Source: Hepsetus odoe | Lineage: Eukaryota > Chordata > Actinopteri > Characiformes > Hepsetidae | Direction: 5' to 3' | NCBI GenBank assembly: GCA_017165825.1 | Contig: CM029374.1 | Coordinates: forward strand, 2,852,397-2,916,396 | DNA length: 64,000 nt | Part shown: in pieces, positions 36,593 to 47,970 of the stretch | Layout: each line of letters starts with the position of its first letter | How positions within the stretch are numbered: the first letter of the stretch is position 1 | Program-made: the position numbers and the translations under genes | The notes under the pieces: generated by a model | What the model was told of the DNA's origin: nothing | Databases searched by the model: none | What the model saw: only the letters and a program-made list of their open reading frames with translations

Positions 36593-36607
36593 GTTGCCCA
36601 TGGCAAC
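36593..36607. promoter_or_regulatory. perfect X-box (RFX-type) motif
   Basis: GTTGCCCATGGCAAC matches the RFX X-box consensus in both half-sites. The flanks extend it to 8-bp perfect arms (CCGTTGCC/GGCAACGG). A CCAAT box (GCAGCCAATTAC) follows 6 bp later. It lies about 0.5 kb upstream of the presumed first exon of the GJB3-type connexin. Function is inferred. Confidence 0.5.
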
Positions 36608-36857
36608 GGTGCAGCCAATTACAGTTCAATTTTCTTGTTACCTATTGTTTTTTTTCAAGGCACATATTTTAGTTGAACTGAAAAATGACATAAAAAAGTT
36701 GAAATAGAGGTAGATTTGAAACAAGGCTTCTTTTTTGGCTAAATTATTGTTTAGCAGTGTAATTACTCTCACATACATTCATTGTTATTTTTATTGTTAT
36801 TCATTTTTATTAGAAATCATTCTCATAAAATAATAAGAATAATAATAACACGCACAC

Positions 36858-36859
36858 AT

Positions 36860-36907
<48 letters not shown>

Positions 36908-36952
36908 CATGCAGTTAAGTTGTTATTGTTGTTGTTGTTATTATTATTATTG

Positions 36953-36984
<32 letters not shown>

Positions 36985-36990
36985 TCATTC

Positions 36991-37036
<46 letters not shown>
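36858..37036. repeat. (CA)n, (TA)n, (TTG/TTA)n and (CTAT)n microsatellite cluster
   Basis: Successive runs: CACACA at about 36860, TA at about 36875-36905, trinucleotide TTG/TTA at about 36918-36955, and CTAT at about 36956-37036 with one ATTCATT interruption. Confidence 0.9.
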
Positions 37037-37037
<1 letters not shown>

Positions 37038-37059
37038 CATTTTTTTGCCACTGGTGCTG

Positions 37060-37338
37060 TCTGTGCTTAAGCTCAGCTCAGCCTGTCTCTGCCCAGACTT
37101 TTTTAGTCCTGCCTTTTAGGAGGAGGAGATTTGCAAGAAGGAGCCTGTTCAGCATCGCAGACTTTTTTTCTTTCAGCTTGGAGCTGAAGTTTGGCTGCTT
37201 GTGTGATTCTGATCTCGACCCCACCCTGCTGTAACTCTCACCAGACGGCTCCCCAGGACCTTTTCAACAGCTTGAACACGGCTTTACCCACTAAACCCAA
37301 CTGGATCGGACCCTTCAAACTGCTGAAATGCGCTGGAG
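37060..37338 (+). other. predicted 5' non-coding exon of the GJB3-type connexin
   Basis: After the microsatellites the sequence turns GC-richer and ends in a consensus donor (GCTGGAG|GTGAGTCA at 37339). An acceptor (TTTTTTCCAG) at 39649-39658 opens the 5' UTR of the coding exon. Pairing the two gives a 2.3-kb intron. Supported only by splice-site logic and the usual connexin gene plan. Confidence 0.4.
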
Positions 37339-38439
37339 GTGAGTCAGTAAACAGCTGGAACAGCTGGAGGTAGTGTCCCCCGCTGTTCTCTCTGTCCACT
37401 CTGACATCAACACCCAAGTGCTTTTGATTAGTCTGACACTCTGAGGGACTTCACCTGTCCTGTGATCATCTTCTTTATATCTGGTTATTTATTGTTCATC
37501 TATTGTTGGAATACGAACAGACAGCTTTCTAATCAGTCTGATCAGATTCTCAGTTTTTTCGACACGACACTCTAGCAGCAAGTCATTTCACTGCCTTTAT
37601 GAAGAGGTGGATCAGGTCTGGCCGGTATTGCTGTACAGGCCACAGAGCTAGCACACCTGCAGCGTGTGGTTTTATTTGCTTTGCCATTGTGAAAGACAAA
37701 ACTGATGATGAGTGACAGTGATCTACCTATGTTATGCCTTCTCATCCAGTTTGCAAAGCTCGATGCAATCAAGACCAAGCTGAAGGCTCTGGCACTGCTC
37801 TTTTTTTGTATATGAGAAATGAGTCTGCCATGCACCACACAGTTTAGTGTTTACACACAAAGTGGTTGGAATAATATCTGATCTGATCAACGTGGGGTAA
37901 GGTTTAACGTTGTTATCTCAAGACAAACAATGAAATTGATGTTCAGGATTTTCCCCTTCAGCTTTAAAGCTCTCTATAACAGACCTTTCTCTTCAACATT
38001 GAGGCCTTGGTTTCTCCTATGTAAAAAAGCACCTTAAGGACATTGATTTGGAATGGACGTCAAAACCATAGTTAGTAGTATTCTTGCTACTGTTTTACTC
38101 TGTAACTGAATGTCTGTGAGTTGAAGTAGCTCACAACAGGAAATATGGTCATTTATTCCCAGATCATTATCAGTGGCAAAACAATCAGCCTATATTTATT
38201 GGATCATGAACTGAGAGATTATATTACAAAATTTAAAAGTAAAAAAGCTGCTTGTCCTGGTTTTGGAATAGCTTTGGGTGTTTTGGGAAGATTGTAGGTG
38301 ATGTATAGTGGAAGAAGAGCCGGAACGCTCCTGAGATGAGGAAGGACCTGTACGCAAATACAGGCTTAGACTGATCCCAACAACGTGACTCAGTCTTGCT
38401 GTGAGATTTTATAATCACAGACATAACTGGGTGGTGGTG

Positions 38440-38545
38440 GTCCAGTGGTAGGGTGCCTACTACAGTTGGCACAGGAATCCCAGCACCACCACCACTGGGT
38501 TCTGAACAAAACCCTTAACTCCAAGTTGCTCCAGAGGGACTGTCC
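38440..38545 (-). mobile_element. short interspersed repeat, TTTAGCAGACGC family, reverse
   Basis: Starts TGGTGGTGGTCCAGTGGTAGGGTGCC and holds CCACCACCACTGGGTTCTG and CTCCAGAGGGACTGTCCCTG, the inverse of the unit at 46868-47056. Confidence 0.65.
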
Positions 38546-38624
38546 CTGTAATTGTAAAAGAAAGCAAACAAGAAACGTGAGTTTCTTGCTAAAAAAAAAA
38601 GGTTTCATCTGTCGTGCAAAAATG

Positions 38625-38795
38625 TTCATATCTATCTATACAGATAGATATATATAGATATATATATGATATATTTATATATATATATATATAGTATACA
38701 ATCTAGTATTAGCAATATAATCTATCTGTCTGCTTCTCTGCCTGTCTGTCTGTCTGTCTATTTGTCTATCTATCTATTTCTTTTTTGCCTTCTTA
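38625..38795. repeat. (TA)n / (GATA)n / (CTGT)n low-complexity tract
   Basis: TATATA and GATATA runs at about 38640-38700 are followed by TCTGTCTG runs at about 38725-38780. Confidence 0.85.
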
Positions 38796-39389
38796 AATTT
38801 TTTTTAAATACTGAATCTTGAAACTTTTCCTTCTGAAGTGAACCACAAAGTGTCAGTTGGCACAAATCCTTTAAAAAGTGTTGCAGTAATGAGATTCTGT
38901 TTTATTTGCTACAATAATTAGCTTAAAAATTCCCAATTCACCAATAATATACAGCCTTTAAAGAAAACTTTATTTTAAAGAATATTAAAAACATTATTTT
39001 GGTGTGTTGTTGTATTGACTGTCTTGTCACTGAGATTGAAAAATGACGCTAAAATAATTTAAACTCAGTCAAATAATTTCGGTTTACTTTTAATCCTTAA
39101 ACCCTACGTCACAGTTTGTATATCGGAAAACAAAAAGTCTGGGATTTAGTATTGGACTCTGGATTCTCTCTTGTTAAAAAAACTGATCCATTATGTTCCA
39201 GTCATTTAAGGGGTTTGTATCATGGGGGAAGACACATTTGCCAAGTATCACCCATTCACAATTGAGGGAGACCATTTGAAACAGAGGTCATTTGCATGTG
39301 TCCAATTTAAAGAAGACAAGAAAAACAGAAAGACAGTTGGAAACTGGTCTGGTCAAAATATATTGACTTTTTGATCTGTTTAGGATATG

Positions 39390-39560
39390 TTTAGTATCTG
39401 TCTCATCTCTTCAGAGAATCTCGAGGTGCCAAAAAGAATCAAGAGCCACCATGATGCCAGAATGGCTGTGTATCAACACCAGCACTTCCAGGACCACAAC
39501 AGTAACTGCACAAACTGGAGCACAAGCCCAAGCCCAAGCCCAAGCCCAAAAAATAAAGTA
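39390..39560 (+). pseudogene. decayed copy of the GJB3-type C-terminal tail
   Basis: This stretch aligns with the end of the intact connexin about 1 kb downstream. TGCCAAAAAGAATCAAGAGCC matches 40412-40430, and GTATCAACACCAGCACTTCCAGGACC matches 40442 onward. The residues YQHQHFQDHNSNC parallel YQHQHYRDQDSNC of the real tail. It then drifts into a (CCCAAG)n run. The rest of the connexin is absent, so this is a partial duplicate or the last trace of a third connexin. It lies in the presumed 5' UTR intron. Confidence 0.75.
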
Positions 39561-39658
39561 CAAAAAAAAAAATGTTGGACATAGGCCCTTTAAAGTGGCC
39601 TTCCAGGATTTATCATGTTTGTGAGAGTAACCTTCACACCTCCCCTTGTTTTTTCCAG

Positions 39659-39758
39659 GTTGCTGTGGTGAGGAACACCATCGGAAAAAAAGCAATAAGG
39701 AAGTCAAGAGAAACAGCGGAGCAAGAGAATCTGAGAGTGAGATTGACTGGTTTCAACC
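39659..39758 (+). other. 5' UTR part of the GJB3-type coding exon
   Basis: A strong acceptor with a T-rich tract (CCTTGTTTTTTCCAG) ends at 39658. The 100 nt up to the ATG hold no upstream ATG. The start context is ACCATGG, a good Kozak match. Confidence 0.55.
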
Positions 39759-40610
39759 ATGGACTGGAAGACGTTCCAGGCCTTGCTGAGTGGGGTGAAC
39801 AAATACTCCACCGCGTTTGGACGCATCTGGCTCTCTGTGGTCTTTGTCTTCCGGGTGCTGGTGTACGTGGTGGCAGCGGAACGCGTGTGGGGCGACGAGC
39901 AGAAGGACTTTGACTGCAACACCAAGCAGCCAGGTTGCGCCAACGTCTGCTATGACTACTTCTTCCCCATCTCGCACATTCGCCTGTGGGCCCTGCAGCT
40001 CATCTTCGTCACCTGCCCCTCACTGCTGGTGGTCATGCACGTCAAGTACCGGGAGGAGCGAGAGCGCAAGTTTCGCCTGAAGCATGGCACTGACGCCAAG
40101 CTCTACGATGACACGGGCAAGAAGCACGGCGGCCTCTGGTGGACCTACTTGATCAGCCTCTTCGCCAAGACAGCTATTGAGGTGGCCTTCCTCTACATCC
40201 TTCACCGCATCTACGACAGCTTCCAGCTTCCCCGATTGGTTAAGTGTGAAGTTATTCCTTGTCCCAACGTTGTGGACTGCTACATTGCCCGGCCCATGGA
40301 GAAGAAGGTCTTCACCTACTTCATGGTAGGAGCCTCGGCCCTCTGCATCGTGCTCAACATTTGTGAGATCTTCTACCTAATGTCTAAGAGAATCTCTAGA
40401 TGTGCCAAAAAGATAAAGACCCATCGTGATAGAATGCATATGTACCAACACCAGCACTACCGAGACCAGGACAGTAACTGCACCCTGCCCATGCATGAAC
40501 TGGAGCACAAACCAGAGTACAAGGCCAAGCCCAAACACGGGCTCCTGTCTGTGGACTACAAGCAGAGTGTCTGCATGAGGGCTTCTGCTCCTAACCTGTC
40601 ATTACAGTAG
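39759..40610 (+). CDS. cx35.4: beta-type connexin, GJB3 orthologue (teleost cx35.4)
   Basis: Gap-junction subunit of the plasma membrane. A single 283-aa coding exon; human GJB3 is 270 aa. The N-terminus MDWKTFQALLSGVNKYST and the loop VWGDEQKDFDCNTKQPGC are almost identical to human GJB3. Four membrane segments occur at about residues 21-40, 75-95, 130-150 and 190-210. Extracellular cysteines are C-x6-C-x3-C in loop 1 and C-x4-C-x5-C in loop 2 (KCEVIPCPNVVDC). PNIRLW-type, KKHGGLWWTYL and TYFMVGASALCIVL segments are conserved. The tail is His/Lys-rich and ends RASAPNLSLQ, matching human QASAPNLTPI. The start codon is in strong Kozak context 100 nt after an acceptor. It is the partner of the GJB4-like gene, 15 kb apart in the same direction; in mammals GJA4 follows, but it is not found here. 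Confidence 0.93.
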   Translation: MDWKTFQALLSGVNKYSTAFGRIWLSVVFVFRVLVYVVAAERVWGDEQKDFDCNTKQPGCANVCYDYFFPISHIRLWALQLIFVTCPSLLVVMHVKYREERERKFRLKHGTDAKLYDDTGKKHGGLWWTYLISLFAKTAIEVAFLYILHRIYDSFQLPRLVKCEVIPCPNVVDCYIARPMEKKVFTYFMVGASALCIVLNICEIFYLMSKRISRCAKKIKTHRDRMHMYQHQHYRDQDSNCTLPMHELEHKPEYKAKPKHGLLSVDYKQSVCMRASAPNLSLQ

Positions 40611-41750
40611 GAGAAACATACAGCTCCAGACCGAGAAGAACAAAGATGGCGGCTCCTAGGTGAGCCCTTAAAAGAGCAAAAACTTTTACTAGGCTGAGCC
40701 AAGGACCTCATGGACTAGAAGGCCAATCCATTGTTTACTGCCTTCTGTGCTTTAACACACCAGTTCCAACTCCTTAAAGACTTGCAAGGAAAAATTGAAA
40801 GTCTTCTTTAAAGGTTTCTTCTGCACATGTGATAAGAACTTGTGAAAATCTGATCAAATGTAATGTGTGTCCACCAAAGTCCTGAAGAGGCTGTTACCTG
40901 ATAATGCTTCTATAAAACTATAGACTACTGAGTACATTTAAAGCTAGATTTGTTCCCGGTAGGTTACTTTTGGTCAAGTAGTGCAGCAGTCTCTGGTGGC
41001 CAAAGCTGCTCAGCCTGTTTGTCGAGGCCCTCAGGTGTTTGCATGAGGACGTTGGTTCCTGGGCTGGTCTTGCTGGACAGAGACAAACTGAGACTCCAAG
41101 CTTCTAAGCCTTCTGTTCAAACTCCAGAGCTAAATCTAATAAATAATATATATATTTTGCAAAGGTCATGACCACCCCTCCTTTCTATATAATTTTGCGA
41201 GGGAATCACCTCGTTGATTTTTAAAAAAAATGAGAGCCAAACACTTTATCATTCCGAAACCTGGATAACAATTCCTTAACAAAAAAATTTTAAATAGATG
41301 AAACTGTGGCTCATTGGAAGCAAAATACAAAGAAATGGGGGTTGGCTGTGGACTTTTGCACAGACCTGTATGTACCCTGGGTCAGACGAGAAGGTGAAGG
41401 TGCTCTTGCAAGTAGGAACAAAATCTTTCATCTCAATTTCTTTTTTTTTTTTGACAGGTGGAAATATTCTGCACTGAGACAGTTCTGCATTAACTTACAT
41501 TACAAATAACATAGGGTTTTTTTTCTTGCCATACAGTTTTGGAGATACAAGGTTTTGTTCCAACAGAAACCAGCGTCTTTTTTCAATAGGAATGGGTCCA
41601 CCGGCTTGAGAGCAGAAAAGATGCACCAGGTTTTCCTAAAAGCTCGCGTTTGAAAATTAGTAATGAGCATTAATGTCTCATTGCTGGTGCTGTTATCAGT
41701 AGATTGTAAATCAAATCTCTGCCGATCTGTGGCTGAGAGTCCAGGAGAGC
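40611..41750 (+). other. cx35.4 3' UTR and gene-free DNA
   Basis: An AATAAA at about 41139 (CTAATAAATAAT) is a plausible polyadenylation signal, giving a 3' UTR of about 0.5 kb. Nothing else is recognised. Confidence 0.45.
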
Positions 41751-42110
41751 TCAGTGGGCCAGTTGAGTTTGGGACGTATGGCCCTTCTTCTCCAGATTAC
41801 TACATCTGAAGCTGCTTAGTGTGGACATCTTATAGCGGACATTAAAGAGTTGCTGTTCTTCAAGCATGCTGAGCTGTCCTTGATTTTTGAAAAAGCCCTT
41901 TTTTGGGCTGTTTCCGTTTTGTTTAGACCTTTCCTGTGGAAACATGACTTTCCACAGAAGAGTTACAACATGTTGCCCCTTTCTTACGATCTTTGTCCAG
42001 TCATCTGGCGCAATGACTGCCATGTCTTCACATTCAACCATGAACAGACTATTGTACTCCTCATACCGCTCATAGGTAGTGCCACAGGCGTAAGCAGCCA
42101 CTCCTCGCAA
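41751..42110 (-). other. unidentified 119-codon open frame
   Basis: An uninterrupted minus-strand frame with a fairly protein-like composition (YERYEEYNSLFMVECEDMAV, then VIAPDDWTKIV, then LSMLEEQQLFNVRYKMSTLS). I do not recognise the family. No convincing acceptor, donor or second exon is seen. It could be the relic of a domesticated or transposon-encoded protein or a chance frame. Confidence 0.25.
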
Positions 42111-43977
42111 CTTGAATAATCAGTTCAACTAGAGACAGAGATAAGACAGGGCAAGTCTAATCAGAGAGAGTAAGACAAGGAATGGTAAATGGATTTTAAC
42201 ATTTATTAAGCTTTTTTAATTGAATTTTAGTTCAATGTTAACATTAATATAATCAGTCAAACATCTGGACACACCTGGTTGAATGTGTTTTCTGATATTT
42301 TGATCTTAAAGATGGTATGCTTGAAATGTTTAAGACACAATGGTGAATTAAAAGCAGATTTGTTTAATAATCCCCTGAATAAGCAATTTCATTTATAATT
42401 TAACTTTTATTTCATTGTGTCGTTTATTCTATTTACTGTCCTCATTAAAGAGTATGAGCCAATACGCTGTTTTGTAAGTGGGTGTAAATTGGGATTGTGG
42501 TCATTTTTTATGTGCTGTTTGGCAGCACTTCAGTGTAAGAGCACTATCAAGCCAGCAGTGGATCGTTAAGGTGTTTATTTCTACATTATTAAGCAGCAAC
42601 TAGGTTGTTTTGGCGATTTTCAGGACTTTTATTTATGTAAGATGTCACGCAAGCCTCAACCTCATCCTCAAGGGGTGTCAGTCTGGTCTGGTCTGGTCTG
42701 GTAAGAAAACCAGTCAAGTTAGACCAGTCAGGCTTGCTTGATTTACTTTTTCTTAAAATATTCATGAAAGCACAATTTTGTGGCGCCGGCCATGCAGAGT
42801 ATAACATTTATTATATATGTATTATACAAATACAATTACAAAGAGATGCCACTTTTGACTAGTATTTCAGCTGCAGTTGAAGTTAGATTTTTTTCCTTAA
42901 ATTTTGAATTTTCCAACAAGGCCGGATTCATATAATTTACTACACAAGCTCTGCATTATTAGCTTTGCTAGGGAAATAATCCAATTTGATCATGCAGAAT
43001 ATCATTCAAATTGTGATATTTAAAACAATTAATCGTGCATTCCTAGGATGCGCCTGCATGGATTTCAGTTTTAGTCTTTTTGTGCTGTTCGTCTGAGGAG
43101 CACCGCCTAGAAACATTGCTCTTCACACACCACCCTGGCACATAATGTTAGGCCAAATATAGAACACACAAGTACACAAATTCTTCATTCAGCCTGGACA
43201 CTGCTTAATAACCTGGTCAGCCTATTAATTACTACTGGCTTGATAAAGTTCTAGTACCTGTTGTTTCATAGTTTCTCTATCTTCTTCCATGTGTTCACAT
43301 ATTTGACCGGTACTGTAACTGTCAGGTTAATCCAACAGCCTGTTTGGTCCAGTGGGGATGGGGCAGTAACTGGAAAGGGTTACACTACAGTGGTTGAGGC
43401 TGAAACGGTGAAGTCAGACGGGACATAAAGCTTCCTCTAATCTGGGATTTTGCCCAGAGGTGGTAGTCTCACACGGCTGCAATGGAAAAACAGCAATAAC
43501 TTTCCATGTGATTTGAATGCCGGTACCTTGGCGGTGATGCTCGGTGAATGTATTAAAAAGGAAAACTGCATTTGTGCCTTTAAACACATGTATAGATTTT
43601 GTCTCCTGTTCAACTGAGCAATCTTTACATTCCGTTTATAAAAAAAGAAAGAAAATAAAAAGGTTGCACGTGTGTGCTGGTGCGGGGCTGATTCCTTTGA
43701 GCGGCAAGGAATGTGGAAGCTTTTAATCATGAAAGAAAAGGAGTGGAAAGAAACAAAGCCGCCTGGCATGAAACCCTTAATTACAGAACAAGACACTGTG
43801 GCCACATCAAGGCCTGCACATTTTGGAGGAATTTTTTTATCCAAATAAACTTTGATATAAATGGACTCCACTGCTTTTTTTCTTTGGCTCATAAAAAAAG
43901 TTATGAAAACACCAAAAAGAGAGTCAGCAAAGCTGTCGTCCTGGTTAAAGTATCAAATGACTTTTATGCCAAATGTA
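42111..43977. other. gene-free DNA
   Basis: AT-rich sequence without recognisable exons. A short (GTCTG)n run occurs at about 42680-42705. The frame at 43437-43892 shows no motif. Confidence 0.5.
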
Positions 43978-44190
43978 GGGGCAGCAGTGGCCTAGTGGTT
44001 AGGGCGTTAGCTGCATGATTGGGGGTTCGAACCCCTTCCCAGTAGGTTGCCCTGAGGTACCCTTGAGCAAGGTGCCGTCCCCATCACTGCTCCCCGGGCG
44101 CTTTCAATAGCAGCCCACTGCTGCGTATGGGTGAAATGCAGAGAACAAATTTCCCATTCGTGGGATTATAAATAAAGGAGTATTATTAAT
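43976..44190 (+). mobile_element. tRNA-derived SINE copy 5
   Basis: One of the best-preserved copies: GGGGCAGCAGTGGCCTAGTGG (A box), GGGTTCGAACCCC (B box), CCTTGAGCAAGGTGCCG. The 3' end is CCCATTCGTGGGATTATAAA with AATAAAGGAGTATTATTA. The short palindromic 3' end is LINE-like and probably the priming tail. Confidence 0.9.
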
Positions 44191-44477
44191 GCTGCTTATA
44201 GACGCTTATACCCCACTTTAAACCTTTCCTAAAATCACAACGGAGCTTTTGCTTCACCTTTTGAGTTCGATTTTGATTCAATCTCAAAACCTTTCATCAG
44301 AATGTCCTGAACTGACTATAATATAATATAACATGTGAATTAAGACTGAAAGGAACATTTCTTTTAAGCTCAAAGGTCGTTCATAAAACTGAAATTTAAT
44401 GCATATGAACTGAATTTACTGCTGAGAGAACCTTTTCCCTTCAGTATGAAGAATTCGTCCAAGATACTCCCGTCTAA

Positions 44478-44690
44478 AATATGTATATGTATATATATAT
44501 ATATGGATATGGATATGGATATCTTATGTATTTTTTATATTTTTTATATATTTTTAATATTTTTTTTATATTTGTTTTTATATTTTATATTCTCTCTTTC
44601 TTTCTGTTCTTTCTTGTTAAGAGCCCTGTGACACCTGAATTTCCCATTCGTGGGATAATAAAGGATTATTCTACTCTATTCTAAAGCCTG
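44478..44690 (+). repeat. (TA)n/(TATGGA)n tract plus isolated SINE/LINE tail
   Basis: TATATA and TATGGATATGG runs at 44480-44525 are followed by T/A-rich DNA. An isolated copy of the tail CCCATTCGTGGGATAATAAAGG is seen at 44643-44664, the same 3' end as the SINEs at 43976 and 62250. Confidence 0.75.
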
Positions 44691-45949
44691 ATTCAATGGC
44701 AGTGATTTCCCAAAGCCTACAGGTGATGGATGTGTTGAAGAAGGAAACCCCTCGTTTCTGCAAGGTCCTCCAAAGCTGGAGTTTAACACTCCTGCCCAGA
44801 GGTATCTTCGATTAAAACTATGGGGGGATCTTTACTTCTAAACGCCACAAGAGTTGGTAAGGCTTTGCTTTGTGTTTCGTGAAGGGAGTCTGACATCATT
44901 CAGGTTTACTCATTCTCTCATCCACCTTCAGCTTTGTGAAATCAGGAATAATCAGAGTGCCAGTGTACTCGGGTTCATTTTTAGGGGCCGTATTCCCAGG
45001 GCTCTACTTTTAGCAGTTTTTATATATGATATACGTGGTACACCACGTAAGAATTCCTTTAAATGGGGTTCAACAAAGTTCAGATCTGGCTGAGATATGC
45101 TTAAAGAGATTGTAAATACTACACAGGAAAAAGAATGCTGGGCATGTCTGAGCATATGTATTGATTCATAATAAAGAAATGTTAAAGATTTAGAGGATTC
45201 AGGGTATTTTGGCCATTTTTTGCATTATTTTGTGCATTATTGTATCATTTTAAAGGCTTTAGAAATGTACAGTATAGAGTGTTTTTAGTGCACAGGGTCT
45301 CACATTTTTTTTCCAATTTAAGAAGTATTAGGATTTGTTTCTTTCATTGTTATGAATTATGTAAAAAATAGTAAAAATGAAAAAAATCTGAATAAAAAAA
45401 CAGAAAATCTATTTAATTTTATTAATGCCACACTACTTGCACACATTAAATTCTAATTGAGAGATTTTAACACAGCTTTTATTTTTGGGAATCTGGAAAA
45501 AATAATTTTTTGCCTAAAATAGGGCTTGGGTGGAAAAAAAGAATAATTCAAAAACTCATTTCATTTCAATTTTCCTGTTCAAAAAGTGCAACTGGGTTTT
45601 TCCCCAAATCGTTGCGATGACAAACCAGCGCTGGATTGGGCCAAAACATAAACAGCTGTTCAGAGTCCAGATTGAATAAATCTAAAGATTGGATCTTTAC
45701 TTAAAAAGACTGTTTCGTGTTTCCATCTTTTCAGTTTTCTGTTGTTCTTTCTGTGATGCAATGCCTCATGAATGAATGCTTTGTCAGTGTTACTTGACAG
45801 ACTTTTGTAGTGTCAGGTGGAAAACACAGCAGAAGGTGGAGCAGGCTTACCTTACCCATGAAGATATTTATTTGGAAATATAGTGCAAAAGTCACGGCCA
45901 GCCTTAAAAACCGCCAGTAAGTGATGGGTCAGGATCAGGGTCAGTTTGG

Positions 45950-46196
45950 AGAGCATCAGCCTTTTAGTGCTTAGGGACCAAGCCTGGGATCAGAAGGTCA
46001 TGGGTTTTGAATCCTGGTCCAGTAGATTACTCTGAGGTGCCCTTGAGCAAGGTACCATTCCCGTCACTGCTCCCTGGGTGCTAGATATGTCTGTTCACTG
46101 CTGCACATTGTGTGTGGGTTAAATGCAGAGGATGAATTTGAATTTGGTTCACTGTGTGCTGTGTTCACAATCACGAATCAGCACTTTCACTTCAAG
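45950..46196 (+). mobile_element. tRNA-derived SINE copy 6
   Basis: A degraded head (TTTTAGTGCTTAGGGACC) with CCCTTGAGCAAGGTACCATTC and a right end TCACTGTGTGCTGTGTTCAC followed by an inverse of AGTGAAAGTG. Full-length. Confidence 0.85.
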
Positions 46197-46867
46197 CATG
46201 TTTCTGAGATTGTATATCTATAAAACCCAAGTACCATACATAATCTTTCCTGTCAGAGTGAATCTTGACAAAGGAAAGTAAATTATTCCTCCTTCTGTAA
46301 AGGAACACTGTCCCACGCTTCTCAATTCTTTTATCAGCCTACTGTTTTCCGGGCCTAAACATATTTGGGAATCCACCACCATCTGTTGAGCCAAACCTCA
46401 CATTTCCTTGTGTGTGATTTCCTTCTACTCTTTCCGTATTTTCAGAACACAAATAATTTATTTTTACGTCATGCTTGTTGTTACATTCTCGTCAAATTGC
46501 TGTTATTTAAATCTGCAGACGAAAGCCTGCACAGCAGTTATGCAATCAATGACAGGTCTTAATGCAACAGGTTGAACCAGACTGCCCTACCCTGAAACTG
46601 GGAACAAAAAGGGCCGTCGGAGTTAAAGAGGTGTCAAACTAATTTCAGGCAAGCACATTAAGCTCCTGCACTTTGTGGCTTTTCCACTGATGCGCATTTA
46701 ATTTAAGCCAAAATGAGCTTGACAGTTGGCTAATGATGTTTCCCTAAAATGTGATGCACCGAAACAAAAAAAAAAAGCATTTTAAACACTTTTAGTAAGA
46801 ATTGTGAGCAACATGACTCAATACAATAACATTACTCTGTACTATTTCATATATCCACTCATTTCCA

Positions 46868-47056
46868 TTTACGGCATTTAGCAGACGCTCTTATCCAGAG
46901 CGACTTCCATGTCCTGATTACAGGGACAGTCCCCCTGGAGACACTCCGGGTTAAGGGTCTTGCTCAGGGACCCAGTGGTGGTAGTGCTGGAGGTGGGATT
47001 CAAACCTGGGACCTCTTCCACAGGCAAGTGCCCTACCACTAGACCACCACCACCCC
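46868..47056 (+). mobile_element. short interspersed repeat, TTTAGCAGACGC family
   Basis: The clearest copy: TTTACGGCATTTAGCAGACGC, TTATCCAGAGCGACTTCCA, GGGTCTTGCTCAGGGACCCAG, ending CCTACCACTAGACCACCACC. It is about 190 bp long. Confidence 0.85.
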
Positions 47057-47084
47057 TTCACCCACCACTCATTTTCTGGGCCCC

Positions 47085-47350
47085 TTTTACTAATCAGGGT
47101 CACAAGGCTCTTTCCCAGTAGCGCCAAATCTGGAGAAACACCTCTGAAAAAACCAAACCATCACAAGGCAGGCAAATCTAAGGGGTCCTTGAATGACTTT
47201 GGACGGTGGAAGGAAACTGGAGCTCCTGGAAAAGTCACACAGGTACAGTGAGAGCATGGAGCAAAACCCACACAGAAAGGACTCAGGACGTCTCACCTGG
47301 GAATCAAACCCAGAACTTTTTTGCTGTGAGAAGATAGCACTACACACAAG
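47085..47350 (-). mobile_element. second-family tRNA-derived SINE, reverse
   Basis: In reverse it reads a B box (TGGGTTTGATTCCCAGG), GTCCTGAGTCCTTTCTGTG and GTGTGACTTTTCCAGGAGC. These are features of the fish SINE family also seen at 10255. Full of substitutions. Confidence 0.6.
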
Positions 47351-47799
47351 GCTGTTGAGAGTGTCTTCTATAATTTTATTTCATGAAGTTTTCAGACTTA
47401 TATTTTATTATTTCTTCACAGCTCAACATTCATCCTGACTGAGCAATCCAGCAGTCTTAACTATAAGCTTCTTTTATACTTTTTTCTCTTTTTCAGGTGA
47501 ATTTTCAGTTCCAGACCCTGTCACGCTGGTCTTTAGCCCTGCAGTCATGAGCCAGTTATGTGCTTAACGAAGTGATCTGGCTAAACGTGGACTGGGGTGT
47601 AAATGCAGAAACATGTCACGTCAGTCACTGCAGGTCTTTCAGCTTGAAAAGCACATGGGACATCAACATCACCCTGAAAACAAATCGCTGTCATACCACA
47701 CAAGTATTAGTGCTGTCAGTTTCAACACCTCAAGAACATCCTGGATCCTCTATACATTCATTACATTGCATACATTTAAGCATCTCCCACAGTTTTTAG

Positions 47800-47970
47800 G
47801 TGAGTTGTGCTGTCACCTCACAATGAGAAGGTTCTGGGTTCGAAAACCGACCTTGGTTTTCCCATGTTTCTCCATTTTTTGTACGATTACAAGATGATTA
47901 GTGATTTGTAAATGATTAGTGCCTCACGACCCTGGCCCTGGTCTGGATAAGTAGTTCAGATGATGCATGG
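47800..47970 (+). mobile_element. second-family SINE fragment
   Basis: GTGAGTTGTGCTGTCACCTCACA and GGTTCTGGGTTCGAAAACCG mark the head, and CTCACGACCCTGGCCCTGG the tail. The body is deleted. Confidence 0.6.
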
